The notes under the pieces: model-generated
Database searches by the model: none
Told to the model about the DNA's origin: nothing
The model's input: the letters and a program-made list of their open reading frames with translations, nothing else
In this document: one piece after another, positions 1 to 6,759 of the stretch
Layout: each line of letters starts with the position of its first letter
Numbering within the stretch: position 1 is the stretch's first letter
Program-made: the position numbers and the translations under genes
Assembly (NCBI GenBank): GCA_945868555.1
Contig: CAMBMC010000104.1
Location: 1-7,799, forward strand
From: Chitinophaga pinensis
GTDB lineage: Bacteria > Bacteroidota > Bacteroidia > Flavobacteriales_D > Crocinitomicaceae
Reading direction: 5' to 3'
Length of the DNA stretch: 7,799 bases

Positions 1-1486
1 GATCGAATTCAGTTTCCACATAGTTGTCATAGAACGCATGATTTTGCTCTGGATCAAGCACCTCCAACATTGCTGAGGACGGATCACCATGATTTCCGCG
101 GCCAATTTTATCAATTTCATCCAAAATAAATACTGGATTTGCAGATTCGGCTTTTTTCATGCTTTGAATCACGCGGCCGGGCATTGCGCCAATGTATGTT
201 TTTCTGTGTCCACGGATCTCCGATTCATCGTGCAAGCCTCCCAAAGACATGCGAATGTATTTACGTCCAAGTGCTTCAGCAATCGATTTTCCGAGTGAAG
301 TTTTTCCAACTCCCGGAGGACCATAAAAACAAAGAATTGGCGACTTCATGTTGCCTTTCAACTTAAGAACCGCCAAGTATTCCAAGATGCGTTCCTTCAC
401 TTTTTCCAATCCGAAATGGTCTCGGTTCAAAATTTTCTCCGCGCGTTTCAAATCTAAATTGTCCTTGGAATATTCGTTCCATGGCAAATCTAGCATCACA
501 TCGAGGTAGTTCATTTGCACCGTATATTCTGGTCCCATGGGATTCATGCGCTGCAACTTATCCAATTCCTTGTAAACGATTTTCGATACACGTTCGTCCC
601 ATTTCTTTGCATAAGCACGCTCTCGAAAATCACGCACATCTTGATCTTGCGGGTTGTCGCCCAATTCATCCTGAATGGTGCGCATTTGTTGTTGTAAGAA
701 ATATTCGCGTTGCTGACGGTCCATGTCCTTGCGCACCTTGGATTGAATTTCATTGCGCATTTCCAACATCTGCATCTCTATGGTCAAATGCTCTAGGACG
801 AGAAGCACACGTTTTTTCATGTCCAATTCTTCGAGCATTTCTTGTTTTTTCGCGACATCCGCGTTCATGTTCGACGCGATAAAATTCACCAAGAATGTAG
901 GACTATCGATGTTTCCAATGGCAAATGATGCTTCGGATGGAATGTTTGGACTGTCGCGAATGATTTGCAGTGCAAGGTCCTTGATTGTCGTGAACATCAC
1001 TTGCAACTCCTTATTGTCTTTGTCAAATTTCTTGTCCTTCAAGGTACGCACCTGCGCACGCATGTAAGGTTCAGTTTGAAGAGGCTGAACGATTTCAAAG
1101 CGTCGTTTTCCTTGAATAATAACCGTTGTACTTCCATCGGGCATGCGCAAAAGACGAACAATTTGAGCCACTGTTCCGATGTGGTGTAAATCTTTAAACT
1201 CTGGACTTTCCTCATCTTGATCACGTTGAGAAACCACACCAATTATCTTAGACCCCTTGTTGGCATCTTGGATCAACTTGATGGATTTATCCCGACCCAC
1301 TGTAATTGGAATCACAACTCCAGGAAAAAGCACATTGTTGCGCAATGGAAGAATTGCCAATTCATTTGGAAGAACTTCATTGTTCATGCTCTCCTCCTCC
1401 TCAGCTGTAATCAAGGGAATGAACTCCCCATCTGCCTCGCTAAATTGGTTCATCGCTATTACATCACTATTGAAAAAATCTTCCAT
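1..1486 (-). CDS. lon: ATP-dependent Lon protease (endopeptidase La), N-terminal part, cut by window edge
   Basis: Lon is a cytoplasmic AAA+ serine protease that degrades misfolded and some regulatory proteins. The visible 495 residues hold the N-terminal substrate-binding domain (ILPLRNNVLFPGVVIP at about 45-60), the conserved helical linker with QREYFLQQQ around residue 260, and the start of the ATPase module: Walker A GPPGVGKTS at 389-397 and Walker B FILDEIDK ending at 460. The frame runs off the left edge after VETEFD, so the sensor motifs and the Ser-Lys protease domain lie outside; family members have roughly 800 residues. I chose the ATG at 1486 (MEDFFNSD) because an A-rich stretch precedes it, as is usual for Bacteroidota starts. 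An in-frame ATG at 1510 would add 8 residues, and later ATGs at 1453 and 1387 are less likely. The acidic stretch before the first LON-domain strand (EFIPLITAEEEES) matches what I recall of flavobacterial Lon proteins. The identification is very secure; the exact start is not. Confidence 0.96.
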   Translation of the reverse strand, partial: MEDFFNSDVIAMNQFSEADGEFIPLITAEEEESMNNEVLPNELAILPLRNNVLFPGVVIPITVGRDKSIKLIQDANKGSKIIGVVSQRDQDEESPEFKDLHHIGTVAQIVRLLRMPDGSTTVIIQGKRRFEIVQPLQTEPYMRAQVRTLKDKKFDKDNKELQVMFTTIKDLALQIIRDSPNIPSEASFAIGNIDSPTFLVNFIASNMNADVAKKQEMLEELDMKKRVLLVLEHLTIEMQMLEMRNEIQSKVRKDMDRQQREYFLQQQMRTIQDELGDNPQDQDVRDFRERAYAKKWDERVSKIVYKELDKLQRMNPMGPEYTVQMNYLDVMLDLPWNEYSKDNLDLKRAEKILNRDHFGLEKVKERILEYLAVLKLKGNMKSPILCFYGPPGVGKTSLGKSIAEALGRKYIRMSLGGLHDESEIRGHRKTYIGAMPGRVIQSMKKAESANPVFILDEIDKIGRGNHGDPSSAMLEVLDPEQNHAFYDNYVETEFD

Positions 1487-1559
1487 TCTGTTTATTTTAA
1501 AATATTCCATTACACCGACAAAGTGTCAGTAACTCACAATTGACATTTCGTGGATACCT

Positions 1560-1601
1560 AAAAAACTTTGAATTTATCTAGCCCTAGTACAATTGTCAAA
1601 G
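1560..1601 (-). terminator. Possible intrinsic terminator after the symporter/GlmU-like unit
   Basis: Read on the minus strand, CTTTGA (1601-1596) can pair with TCAAAG (1571-1566), extended by ATT/AAT after a 2-nt bulge, and a run of six T (1565-1560) follows directly. It lies 36 bp past the GlmU-like stop, where a terminator would be expected. The stem is AT-rich and the loop long (though the loop holds CTAG twice), so it is a weak hairpin. It overlaps a promoter-like sequence for lon, so only one reading may be correct. Confidence 0.35.
1569..1600 (-). promoter_or_regulatory. Candidate lon promoter
   Basis: On the minus strand TTTG (1600-1597) is followed after 20 nt by TAAATTCA (1576-1569), an imperfect match to the Bacteroidota -7 element TAnnTTTG. 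The same stretch also reads as TTGACA, 17 nt, TAAATT, close to a classical sigma-70 promoter. It would give a leader of about 75 nt before the ATG at 1486. No exact TAnnTTTG exists between the GlmU-like stop and lon. The site coincides with the possible terminator hairpin. I saw no CIRCE heat-shock operator in the 1487-1636 gap. Confidence 0.3.
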
Positions 1602-1636
1602 GAAGTGCCACCGCTGAATTCGGAAAAAATGTCGTA

Positions 1637-2773
1637 TTAATTGTCCGCAATGTGCTTGAGGATGCTGATCTCGTCTGCCGAAAGTTCACAACCACGGCGG
1701 GCCATCATGTTGTTGGCATATTCCATGGCTTTGTCAAATTTAAATGGAACAAAGTCATTTCCTCCTCCCCAACGAAAGGAAGGAACGTATTTATCGGGAA
1801 AACCAGCACCAAAAACGTTGCTTGAAACCCCGATGACTGTTGCCGTGTTGAACATGGTGTTGATCCCGCATTTGGAATGATCTCCCATGCAAACACCCAT
1901 AAACAAAGCATCTGTTTTTTCTTCTTTTTGGCTTTCAAACGAATACGTGCTGACCACAGCGTAATTGTTTTTCAGGTTCGACGTGTTCGTGTCAGCACCC
2001 AAATTACACCATTCGCCAATCAAGGCATTGCCCAAAAATCCATCGTGACCTTTATTGGAATACGCCTGAAATACAACATTATTCACTTCTCCACCCACCT
2101 TGCAATGAGGACCTAAGGTTGTTGGTCCATACACTTTTGTTCCTAGTTTCAACGCGCTATGTTCACACATGGCTAGCGGGCCACGAACGAGCGAACCTTC
2201 CATGACTTCAGCCGCTTTCCCGATGTAAACCACCCCTTCTTTTGTATTGATGACAGCAGCTTCGACACAGGTACCTTCTTCAATGAAGAGTCTTGACGCA
2301 TCGCCAATGAGTGTATTGGTTTTTGACAAGGGCTGTGACTTCTTTCCAGCGGTAAGGAGATGAAAATCTTGTTCGAGTACCTGTCCGTTTTTCTGATAAA
2401 TGTGCCACCTTTCTGAGATGATTACTGGCTTTTCTCCTGTATAATGAACATGCGAACCTCCACCATTTCCATTGCTTCCAAGCCAAAGTTCATCCATGAA
2501 CAACATTTCGCATTCTGTAAGTCCAAGCAAAGCCGCAACAAGATCCTCATTTGGGATCACTTGGGCATTAACAGAAAGATCGGGTGATTCAAATCCAGGA
2601 AAACGTTGAGACAAATACGCCTCCGTCACATACCCAATTTCTGCTTCGGGAAGGTACGTTTTCCAGCGTTCATCATTGGTCAAAATCCCCATACGAACGT
2701 TTCCCAAAGGACGCGTCAAAGTCAATGGTGCGAAACGCAAATGCATGGCATGGTCATCAAGTACGATCTTCAT
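1637..2773 (-). CDS. Alternative GlmU-family bifunctional protein (UDP-GlcNAc diphosphorylase / glucosamine-1-phosphate N-acetyltransferase)
   Basis: This 378-residue protein belongs to the Bacteroidota-type GlmU family, which is thought to acetylate glucosamine-1-phosphate and then transfer UMP to give UDP-GlcNAc for peptidoglycan and glycolipids. The N-terminal nucleotidyltransferase part (about 1-140) lacks the GxGTRM loop of classical GlmU and instead has TRPLGNVRMGILTNDERW at 20-37, typical of this family. From about 155 to 330 the sequence has the short repeating turns of a left-handed beta-helix. Within it KGHDGFLGNALIGEWCNLGA (241-260) aligns with the classical GlmU acetyltransferase site, so His243 is the probable catalytic base. 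The start codon overlaps the 3' end of the symporter gene by 17 bp, so the two are probably co-transcribed and translationally coupled. Family membership is clear; that this particular protein performs both reactions is inferred from the family. Confidence 0.88.
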   Translation of the reverse strand: MKIVLDDHAMHLRFAPLTLTRPLGNVRMGILTNDERWKTYLPEAEIGYVTEAYLSQRFPGFESPDLSVNAQVIPNEDLVAALLGLTECEMLFMDELWLGSNGNGGGSHVHYTGEKPVIISERWHIYQKNGQVLEQDFHLLTAGKKSQPLSKTNTLIGDASRLFIEEGTCVEAAVINTKEGVVYIGKAAEVMEGSLVRGPLAMCEHSALKLGTKVYGPTTLGPHCKVGGEVNNVVFQAYSNKGHDGFLGNALIGEWCNLGADTNTSNLKNNYAVVSTYSFESQKEEKTDALFMGVCMGDHSKCGINTMFNTATVIGVSSNVFGAGFPDKYVPSFRWGGGNDFVPFKFDKAMEYANNMMARRGCELSADEISILKHIADN

Positions 2774-4274
2774 ACGCCGGTGTTAAGTTTGATTTTTTTG
2801 AAATAAGTAGTAAGCCCATAAATGTCAATAAACCATTCAAGATCAACAATTCATTCCCAAATTTATATCCGCTCATGAGAGACTCAGAATGTTTGTCTAA
2901 CCAATAACAAGCGAGTGGAACAAGAATACAGACAAGTGGCACGAACCATTCACTCAACTTTCGTTTGGTAAAGATCCCGAATGAAAACAAGCCCAAAAGT
3001 GGTCCATAGGTATATCCCGCAATGGTCAGAATGAGTCCGATTAAATCCGTGCTTGGATTGGCATCTACATACCATTTTGTGAGTAAAATAATCCCCAAGA
3101 ACAAAAGTGAAAAGCCGATATGAACAAGCAACTTCAGGCGCTGACGTTCCTTTTCCTCGCGTTTGTGAAAGTTCAAGAAATCGATACAAAAACCTGTCGT
3201 CAAGGCCGCCAAGGCACTATCTGCTGATGCATACGATGAGGCAGTTATTCCAAGTAAGAAGAAAATTCCAGCAATTGTACCGAAGTTATTCAAGGCTAAG
3301 GTTGGGAAAACATGGTCCGTTTTCACATTTTCCCCGGACATAGGTAAATCAACGCCCTTTGCTGCAGCATAGACGTACAAAGCCCCACCGAGCAATAAAA
3401 ACATGAAATTTGTCACGACCAAAATCGTGGTAAATGAATACATGTTCTTTTGCGCATCACCAATGGATTTACAGGTCAAATTCTTCTGCATCAAGTCCTG
3501 ATCGAGACCTGTCATGGCGATTGCGAGAAACATTCCACCAAAGAATTGCTTCGGAAAAAACAGTTTAGAATTGGGATCGTCGAAAAAGAAAATTTGCGTC
3601 ATCGAACCACCCGAAGTGGTCTTTGTTTGACTAATCATCTTGTACAAACCTGAAAAATCAACATGCAATACATTGGCAATGATGATGGTACAAATCACTA
3701 CTGCGCTAACAAGAAACAAGGTTTGAAAGGTATCGGTGTATACTATGGTTTTGATTCCTCCTTTGAAGGTATACACCCAAATCAAAGCAATGGTAATGAC
3801 GACTGTCAACCAATAGGGTACATTCAGATCTTCGAAAAGAAACAATTGAAGCACAACTGTCGCCAAATATAGGCGTGTTGCCGATCCAAGTGTGCGCGAA
3901 AGAATGAAAAATGCAGCTCCCGTTTTGTAAGAAACCACACCAAAGCGGTCCCTCAAATATTCATAAATCGACGTTACATTTAAGCGGTAATAAAGCGGCA
4001 TGAGTACTTGTGCAATGACGACATAGCCAATAACATAGCCCAAAACGATTTGAAAATAGGCCATTCCTTCTGTCAACACCTTTCCTGGAACAGAAATGAA
4101 CGTCACTCCAGAAAGCGAGGCGCCAATCATTCCAAAAGCGACCAAGTACCACGGGCTTTGTTTATTTCCTGTAAAAAAAGACTGAGTATCCGCATTTCTT
4201 GAGGTAATCCAAGAGATAAAAATCAAGATAGAAAAATAGGCAACAAGGACAGTAATGATAATTGGAGTGCTCAT
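2757..4274 (-). CDS. Sodium:solute symporter (SSS family), substrate unknown
   Basis: A 505-residue inner-membrane transporter of the LeuT-fold SSS family, expected to couple solute uptake to sodium entry. It has about 13 hydrophobic segments, beginning at residues 4-22. Recognisable family marks are GASLSGVTFISVPG at 51-64 in the first core helix, the SSS signature KGGIKTIVYTDTFQ at 171-184, and TASSYASADSALAALTT at 344-360, the helix that supplies serine ligands to the sodium site. I start at the ATG at 4274; an upstream in-frame TTG (4313) would add 13 polar residues before the first helix and is unlikely. Its 3' end overlaps the GlmU-like start by 17 bp. The overall pattern resembles the iodide/monocarboxylate-transporter-like branch, but substrate cannot be read from sequence. 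The neighbouring amino-sugar gene only hints at a link with sugar or envelope metabolism. Confidence 0.93.
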   Translation of the reverse strand: MSTPIIITVLVAYFSILIFISWITSRNADTQSFFTGNKQSPWYLVAFGMIGASLSGVTFISVPGKVLTEGMAYFQIVLGYVIGYVVIAQVLMPLYYRLNVTSIYEYLRDRFGVVSYKTGAAFFILSRTLGSATRLYLATVVLQLFLFEDLNVPYWLTVVITIALIWVYTFKGGIKTIVYTDTFQTLFLVSAVVICTIIIANVLHVDFSGLYKMISQTKTTSGGSMTQIFFFDDPNSKLFFPKQFFGGMFLAIAMTGLDQDLMQKNLTCKSIGDAQKNMYSFTTILVVTNFMFLLLGGALYVYAAAKGVDLPMSGENVKTDHVFPTLALNNFGTIAGIFFLLGITASSYASADSALAALTTGFCIDFLNFHKREEKERQRLKLLVHIGFSLLFLGIILLTKWYVDANPSTDLIGLILTIAGYTYGPLLGLFSFGIFTKRKLSEWFVPLVCILVPLACYWLDKHSESLMSGYKFGNELLILNGLLTFMGLLLISKKSNLTPAYEDRT

Positions 4275-4345
4275 TTGTTCGGTTCTGCTGTTGAAATTAG
4301 TATTAAAAATCAATCACATGGGACTAAGCACATGCTATCTTTTGT

Positions 4346-4377
4346 CAAAGGTAATTTTATCTTTGCAAAAACGCCAA
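4346..4377 (-). promoter_or_regulatory. Promoter of the symporter/GlmU-like unit
   Basis: The minus strand reads TACCTTTG at 4353-4346, an exact TAnnTTTG -7 element, with TTG at 4377-4375 placed 21 nt upstream as a -33 element. It predicts a transcript start near 4340 and a leader of about 65 nt before the ATG at 4274. Confidence 0.6.
4358..4365 (+). promoter_or_regulatory. -7 element for the DUF7935-like gene
   Basis: TATCTTTG at 4358-4365 matches TAnnTTTG exactly. It predicts transcription starting around 4370 and a leader of only about 10 nt before the ATG at 4382. No TTG sits at the usual 19-21 nt upstream. The element lies 4 bp from the opposing -7 element of the symporter, forming a near-palindrome. 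Confidence 0.5.
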
Positions 4378-4381
4378 CAAC

Positions 4382-4903
4382 ATGGATGCCTTGCTTCAGA
4401 TTGCTTTAATCATTTTCCCCGCGGGAGGTGTATTGCTTACAACCATATTTTTCCTCCGTCGGGAAACGTCCAAAGAGTTGCATTCAGCAGAAATAGAATT
4501 AAAAAAACAACGTCAAGAGTACTTCTTGCCCAGCCGTGTAGAGGCGTATCAACGATCTGTGCTTTTTATGGAGCGGATTCATCCGAACAGCCTGGTGATG
4601 CGTTTGCACAATGCTGGATTGCCGGCACGTGCACTTCAAGCCGATTTTTTGAAGGCCATTCGTGAAGAATACGACCACAACGTCGCGCAACAATTGTTTG
4701 TTTCACCGCAAGGATGGCAGATGGTAAAAAACTCTAAGGAAGAGACGATTAAAATCATCAACATCGCAGGCAATCAGATGACAGATACCTCAACAGGAAT
4801 GGACTTATCGGCAAAGATTTTTGAAATCGTATCAGAAGTTGGTGTTATGCCAAGTGAAGTTACCGTAGATTATCTCAAAAAGGAACTTCAAGATTTGTTC
4901 TGA
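4382..4903 (+). CDS. Small membrane-anchored protein of unknown function, DUF7935-like
   Basis: A 173-residue protein with one hydrophobic segment at its N-terminus (about 4-24, ALLQIALIIFPAGGVLLTTI) followed by arginines, suggesting a signal anchor with the rest in the cytoplasm. Next is a charged, helix-prone stretch (30-48, ELHSAEIELKKQRQEYFLP), then RVEAYQRSVLFMERIHPNSLVMRL at about 51-74, and an alpha-helical C-terminus ending in LKKELQDLF. I recognise this pattern (a short anchor, LP-x-R-x-x-AY-R, LER-x-x-PNSL, a C-terminal KKEL) as a Bacteroidota-only family, named DUF7935 from memory. It has no known function and no catalytic motif that I can see. It is divergent from the symporter across a shared promoter region and convergent with the S4 gene, its stop being 2 bp from that gene's stop. 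The gene itself is certain; the family name is less so. Confidence 0.85.
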   Translation: MDALLQIALIIFPAGGVLLTTIFFLRRETSKELHSAEIELKKQRQEYFLPSRVEAYQRSVLFMERIHPNSLVMRLHNAGLPARALQADFLKAIREEYDHNVAQQLFVSPQGWQMVKNSKEETIKIINIAGNQMTDTSTGMDLSAKIFEIVSEVGVMPSEVTVDYLKKELQDLF

Positions 4904-4920
4904 CCTCAGGTCATAAGAAC
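4897..4920. repeat. Inverted repeat spanning two convergent stop codons
   Basis: TGACCTCAGGTCA (4901-4913) is a perfect inverted repeat with 6-bp arms and a single central base. GTTC (4897-4900) and GAAC (4917-4920) extend the symmetry outside a 3-nt bulge. It contains the TGA of the DUF7935-like gene (4901-4903) and the TGA of the S4 gene (4908-4906). It could form a small hairpin in either transcript, but no T-run follows on either side, so terminator function is only possible. Confidence 0.4.
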
Positions 4921-5115
4921 GATGATGTCATCAATTTGAATGAGATCACCTGGAATAAGTTTCGCGCGTTTTCTGTATTCAATTTCTCCATTTCGTGAAA
5001 CTTCACCGCCTTCAACAATGTGCTTGGCATGTCCACCCGTTTCAGCTATCCCCAGAGCTTTTAGCAGTTGAATCAACTCAATGTACTCCCCCACAATCTT
5101 AAATTCACTTTCCAT
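4906..5115 (-). CDS. S4-domain RNA-binding protein (YaaA/YbcJ type)
   Basis: A 69-residue protein that is nearly all one S4 domain, the small RNA-binding fold of ribosomal protein S4, pseudouridine synthases and tyrosyl-tRNA synthetase. The characteristic run is visible: YIELIQLLKALGI, then ETGGHAKHIVEGGEVSRNGE (about 25-44) and RKRAKLIPGDLI, which parallel the TGG-x-AK, GEV-x-x-NGE and R-KL-x-PGD pattern of stand-alone S4 proteins such as B. subtilis YaaA and E. coli YbcJ. The ATG at 5115 lies inside the last codons of meaB (11-bp overlap), so it is probably translated by coupling to that gene. A longer reading from 5193 would add 26 non-conserved residues within meaB and is rejected. An RNA target cannot be named from sequence. 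Confidence 0.9.
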   Translation of the reverse strand: MESEFKIVGEYIELIQLLKALGIAETGGHAKHIVEGGEVSRNGEIEYRKRAKLIPGDLIQIDDIIVLMT

Positions 5116-6154
5116 TTTTACGCAGCATTTCGTTGAAATATATATATAGTTTTTCGGCCCCTTGAAATGAGGAAATATTGCCCTTGAACACATTTTTTTC
5201 CATGTCCATCAGCGCTTTATGCATTTCTTCATTGCCGAAAAATTCATTCAAGATCATTTCTTTCAAACTTTCATTGAGCCAGTAGCAATCTTGCTTTTTT
5301 CGGTTTTCATCAAACCATCCATTGATGCGTGTGGTGTTCGCGTGCGATTCGATTGTGTTCCAGACCTTGTCGATATTTAAGTGCTCTAGAGCACTGCAAG
5401 TAAACGACGGTGCAATCCATGCGCTTGATTTGGCAGGAAAAAGATGCATCGCATTCGCGTAGGACCGTGCAGCCATTTCCGCTTTCTTCACGTTTTCACC
5501 ATCGGCTTTTGTAATGACCAAAGCATCGGCCATTTCCATGATCCCACGTTTAATTCCTTGCAACTCATCTCCTGCTCCAGAGAGCATCAACAATAGAAAA
5601 AAGTCAACCATCGAGTGCACCAAGGTTTCAGACTGGCCCACACCGACCGTTTCGATGAGAATCACATCAAATCCCGCCGCTTCGCAGAGGTAAATGGCTT
5701 CTCGCGTTCTGCGGGCAACACCTCCTAGCGTCCCACCCGCCGCCGTCGGACGAATAAACACATTGGGATGAACAGACAAATGTTGCATTCGGGTTTTGTC
5801 GCCAAGAATGCTTCCGCCGCTTTCCTCACTGGAAGGATCAATAGCGAGCACGGCCACTTTCAATCCTTTATCCGCCAAAAAACAGCCAAAGGATTCAATG
5901 AAGGTGCTTTTCCCAACCCCGGGAACACCTGTGATACCAATACGAATAGACGTTTGTCCACTTTTTAAGGCGCGGTTCACCAATTCATTGGCTTCAATAC
6001 GATCATTATCGAGGGTACTTTCAAGTACTGTAATTCCAGCACTAAGGGCCTCCTTATCTCCTTTGGTGATGCGTGGAAATAGCTGCTCTGCTGAGCGGGA
6101 ATCCTTCCGTTCTTTGCGTCGCCGCAGCCAATCTTCCAAATGTTGCTCATCCAT
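5105..6154 (-). CDS. meaB: MeaB-type GTPase, chaperone of methylmalonyl-CoA mutase
   Basis: A 349-residue G3E GTPase of the MeaB/ArgK family. Relatives bind adenosylcobalamin-dependent methylmalonyl-CoA mutase and use GTP hydrolysis to gate cofactor loading and protect the enzyme from inactivation. Motifs in order: Walker A GVPGVGKST at 76-84; DPSSEESGGSILGDKTRM at 106-123; ETVGVGQSE at 168-176 (G3 region); GDELQGIKRGI at 195-205; and TKAD at 215-218 in the G4 position, where NKxD is commoner. The C-terminal part (about 280-349) is the helical arm used for dimerisation in the family. I start at the ATG at 6154; an in-frame TTG at 6163 falls inside the predicted -7 element and is unlikely. Length is normal. 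The S4 gene follows with an 11-bp overlap. Older databases call this family LAO/AO transport ATPase or ArgK. The mutase genes are not in the window. Confidence 0.93.
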   Translation of the reverse strand: MDEQHLEDWLRRRKERKDSRSAEQLFPRITKGDKEALSAGITVLESTLDNDRIEANELVNRALKSGQTSIRIGITGVPGVGKSTFIESFGCFLADKGLKVAVLAIDPSSEESGGSILGDKTRMQHLSVHPNVFIRPTAAGGTLGGVARRTREAIYLCEAAGFDVILIETVGVGQSETLVHSMVDFFLLLMLSGAGDELQGIKRGIMEMADALVITKADGENVKKAEMAARSYANAMHLFPAKSSAWIAPSFTCSALEHLNIDKVWNTIESHANTTRINGWFDENRKKQDCYWLNESLKEMILNEFFGNEEMHKALMDMEKNVFKGNISSFQGAEKLYIYFNEMLRKNGK

Positions 6155-6160
6155 GGATAA

Positions 6161-6192
6161 CAAATGTATTTAAAAGTTCGCTGCTTTGGCAA
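6161..6192 (-). promoter_or_regulatory. Promoter of meaB, probably giving a leaderless mRNA
   Basis: The minus strand reads TACATTTG at 6168-6161, an exact TAnnTTTG, with TTG at 6192-6190 placed 21 nt upstream. Only six bases (TTATCC) separate it from the meaB ATG at 6154, so transcription should begin at or within a few bases of the start codon. Confidence 0.5.
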
Positions 6193-6198
6193 CTTTCT

Positions 6199-6206
6199 TA
6201 ATTTTG
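6199..6206 (+). promoter_or_regulatory. -7 element of the metallophosphoesterase gene, probably giving a leaderless mRNA
   Basis: TAATTTTG at 6199-6206 matches TAnnTTTG exactly, and only four bases (TCGC) separate it from the ATG at 6211. No TTG lies at the usual upstream spacing; the nearest TTTG (6185-6188) is only 10 nt away, so the promoter may be weak. Confidence 0.4.
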
Positions 6207-6210
6207 TCGC

Positions 6211-6708
6211 ATGACCAAAATCGGGCTTTTATCGGACACACATGGTTTTGTAGATCCAAAGATTTACAATTACTTCAAGGATGTCGATGAGATTTGGCAT
6301 GCCGGGGACATAGGAGATATTGCGGTCATTGATGACTTGAGGAAATTCAAACCCCTGCGCGGAGTGTATGGCAACATCGACGATCACATCATCAGAACTG
6401 AGCTGCCTGAATTCAACCGATTCATGTGCGAGGAAGTTGACGTATTGATTACCCATATCGGTGGAAAACCAGGGAAATATGCCAAACCTGCCTTTGAGGT
6501 TTTGGAAGAAAAAGCGCCAAAACTCTTCATCTGTGGACATTCACACATCCTGCTCGTAAAGATGGATCCGAAGTTCAATATGCTGTGGATGAATCCTGGA
6601 GCTTGTGGATTTAAAGGTTTTCACAGTGTAAAGACGATCCTTCGTTTCAGCATCACAGGAGATCGAATCCATGATTTAGAAGTCGTTGAATTGGGAAAAA
6701 GAGTTTAA
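6211..6708 (+). CDS. YfcE/MJ0936-type metallophosphoesterase
   Basis: A 165-residue cytoplasmic calcineurin-like phosphoesterase, the usual length for the YfcE branch, whose members hydrolyse phosphodiesters with two divalent metals, often manganese. All metal-binding motifs are present: SDTHG with Asp9 and His11, HAGDIGD with Asp33, YGNID with Asn55, THIGG with His82, and GHSH at 109-112. The end WMNPGACGFKGF corresponds to the NPGS-like motif before the last strand in these enzymes. The natural substrate is unknown for most of the family. It is divergent from meaB across a 56-bp gap and stands alone or is co-transcribed with porQ, which begins 51 bp after its stop. A perfect AT palindrome, AATTTTAAAATT (6707-6718), overlaps the stop codon but is not a convincing terminator. 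Confidence 0.92.
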   Translation: MTKIGLLSDTHGFVDPKIYNYFKDVDEIWHAGDIGDIAVIDDLRKFKPLRGVYGNIDDHIIRTELPEFNRFMCEEVDVLITHIGGKPGKYAKPAFEVLEEKAPKLFICGHSHILLVKMDPKFNMLWMNPGACGFKGFHSVKTILRFSITGDRIHDLEVVELGKRV

Positions 6709-6759
6709 TTTTAAAATTTAACCTTGATATTTGCGTTAGTTCTGCCGATACTAAAAAAC

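Noticed and set aside
481..882. 133-codon plus-strand open frame opposite lon
   Set aside because: It is the complement of conserved Lon coding sequence and its composition is rich in Cys, His and Pro, as expected for an antisense shadow.
1534..1600. Near-direct repeat ACAATTGACA / ACAATTGTCA in the lon upstream gap
   Set aside because: Only two 10-bp copies about 50 bp apart built around the common CAATTG; no sign of a known operator.
4275..4313. Upstream TTG start for the symporter adding 13 residues
   Set aside because: The extra residues are polar and precede the natural first membrane helix; the ATG at 4274 has the usual A-rich upstream sequence.
4255..4665. 136-codon plus-strand frame starting within the symporter gene
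   Set aside because: It overlaps the DUF7935-like gene in another frame and reads into non-protein-like sequence; the 4382 start has the better upstream context and a family match.
6707..6718. AATTTTAAAATT palindrome at the phosphoesterase stop codon as a terminator
   Set aside because: It is perfect but has no G or C, has no loop and is short; such AT palindromes are common by chance in this base composition.
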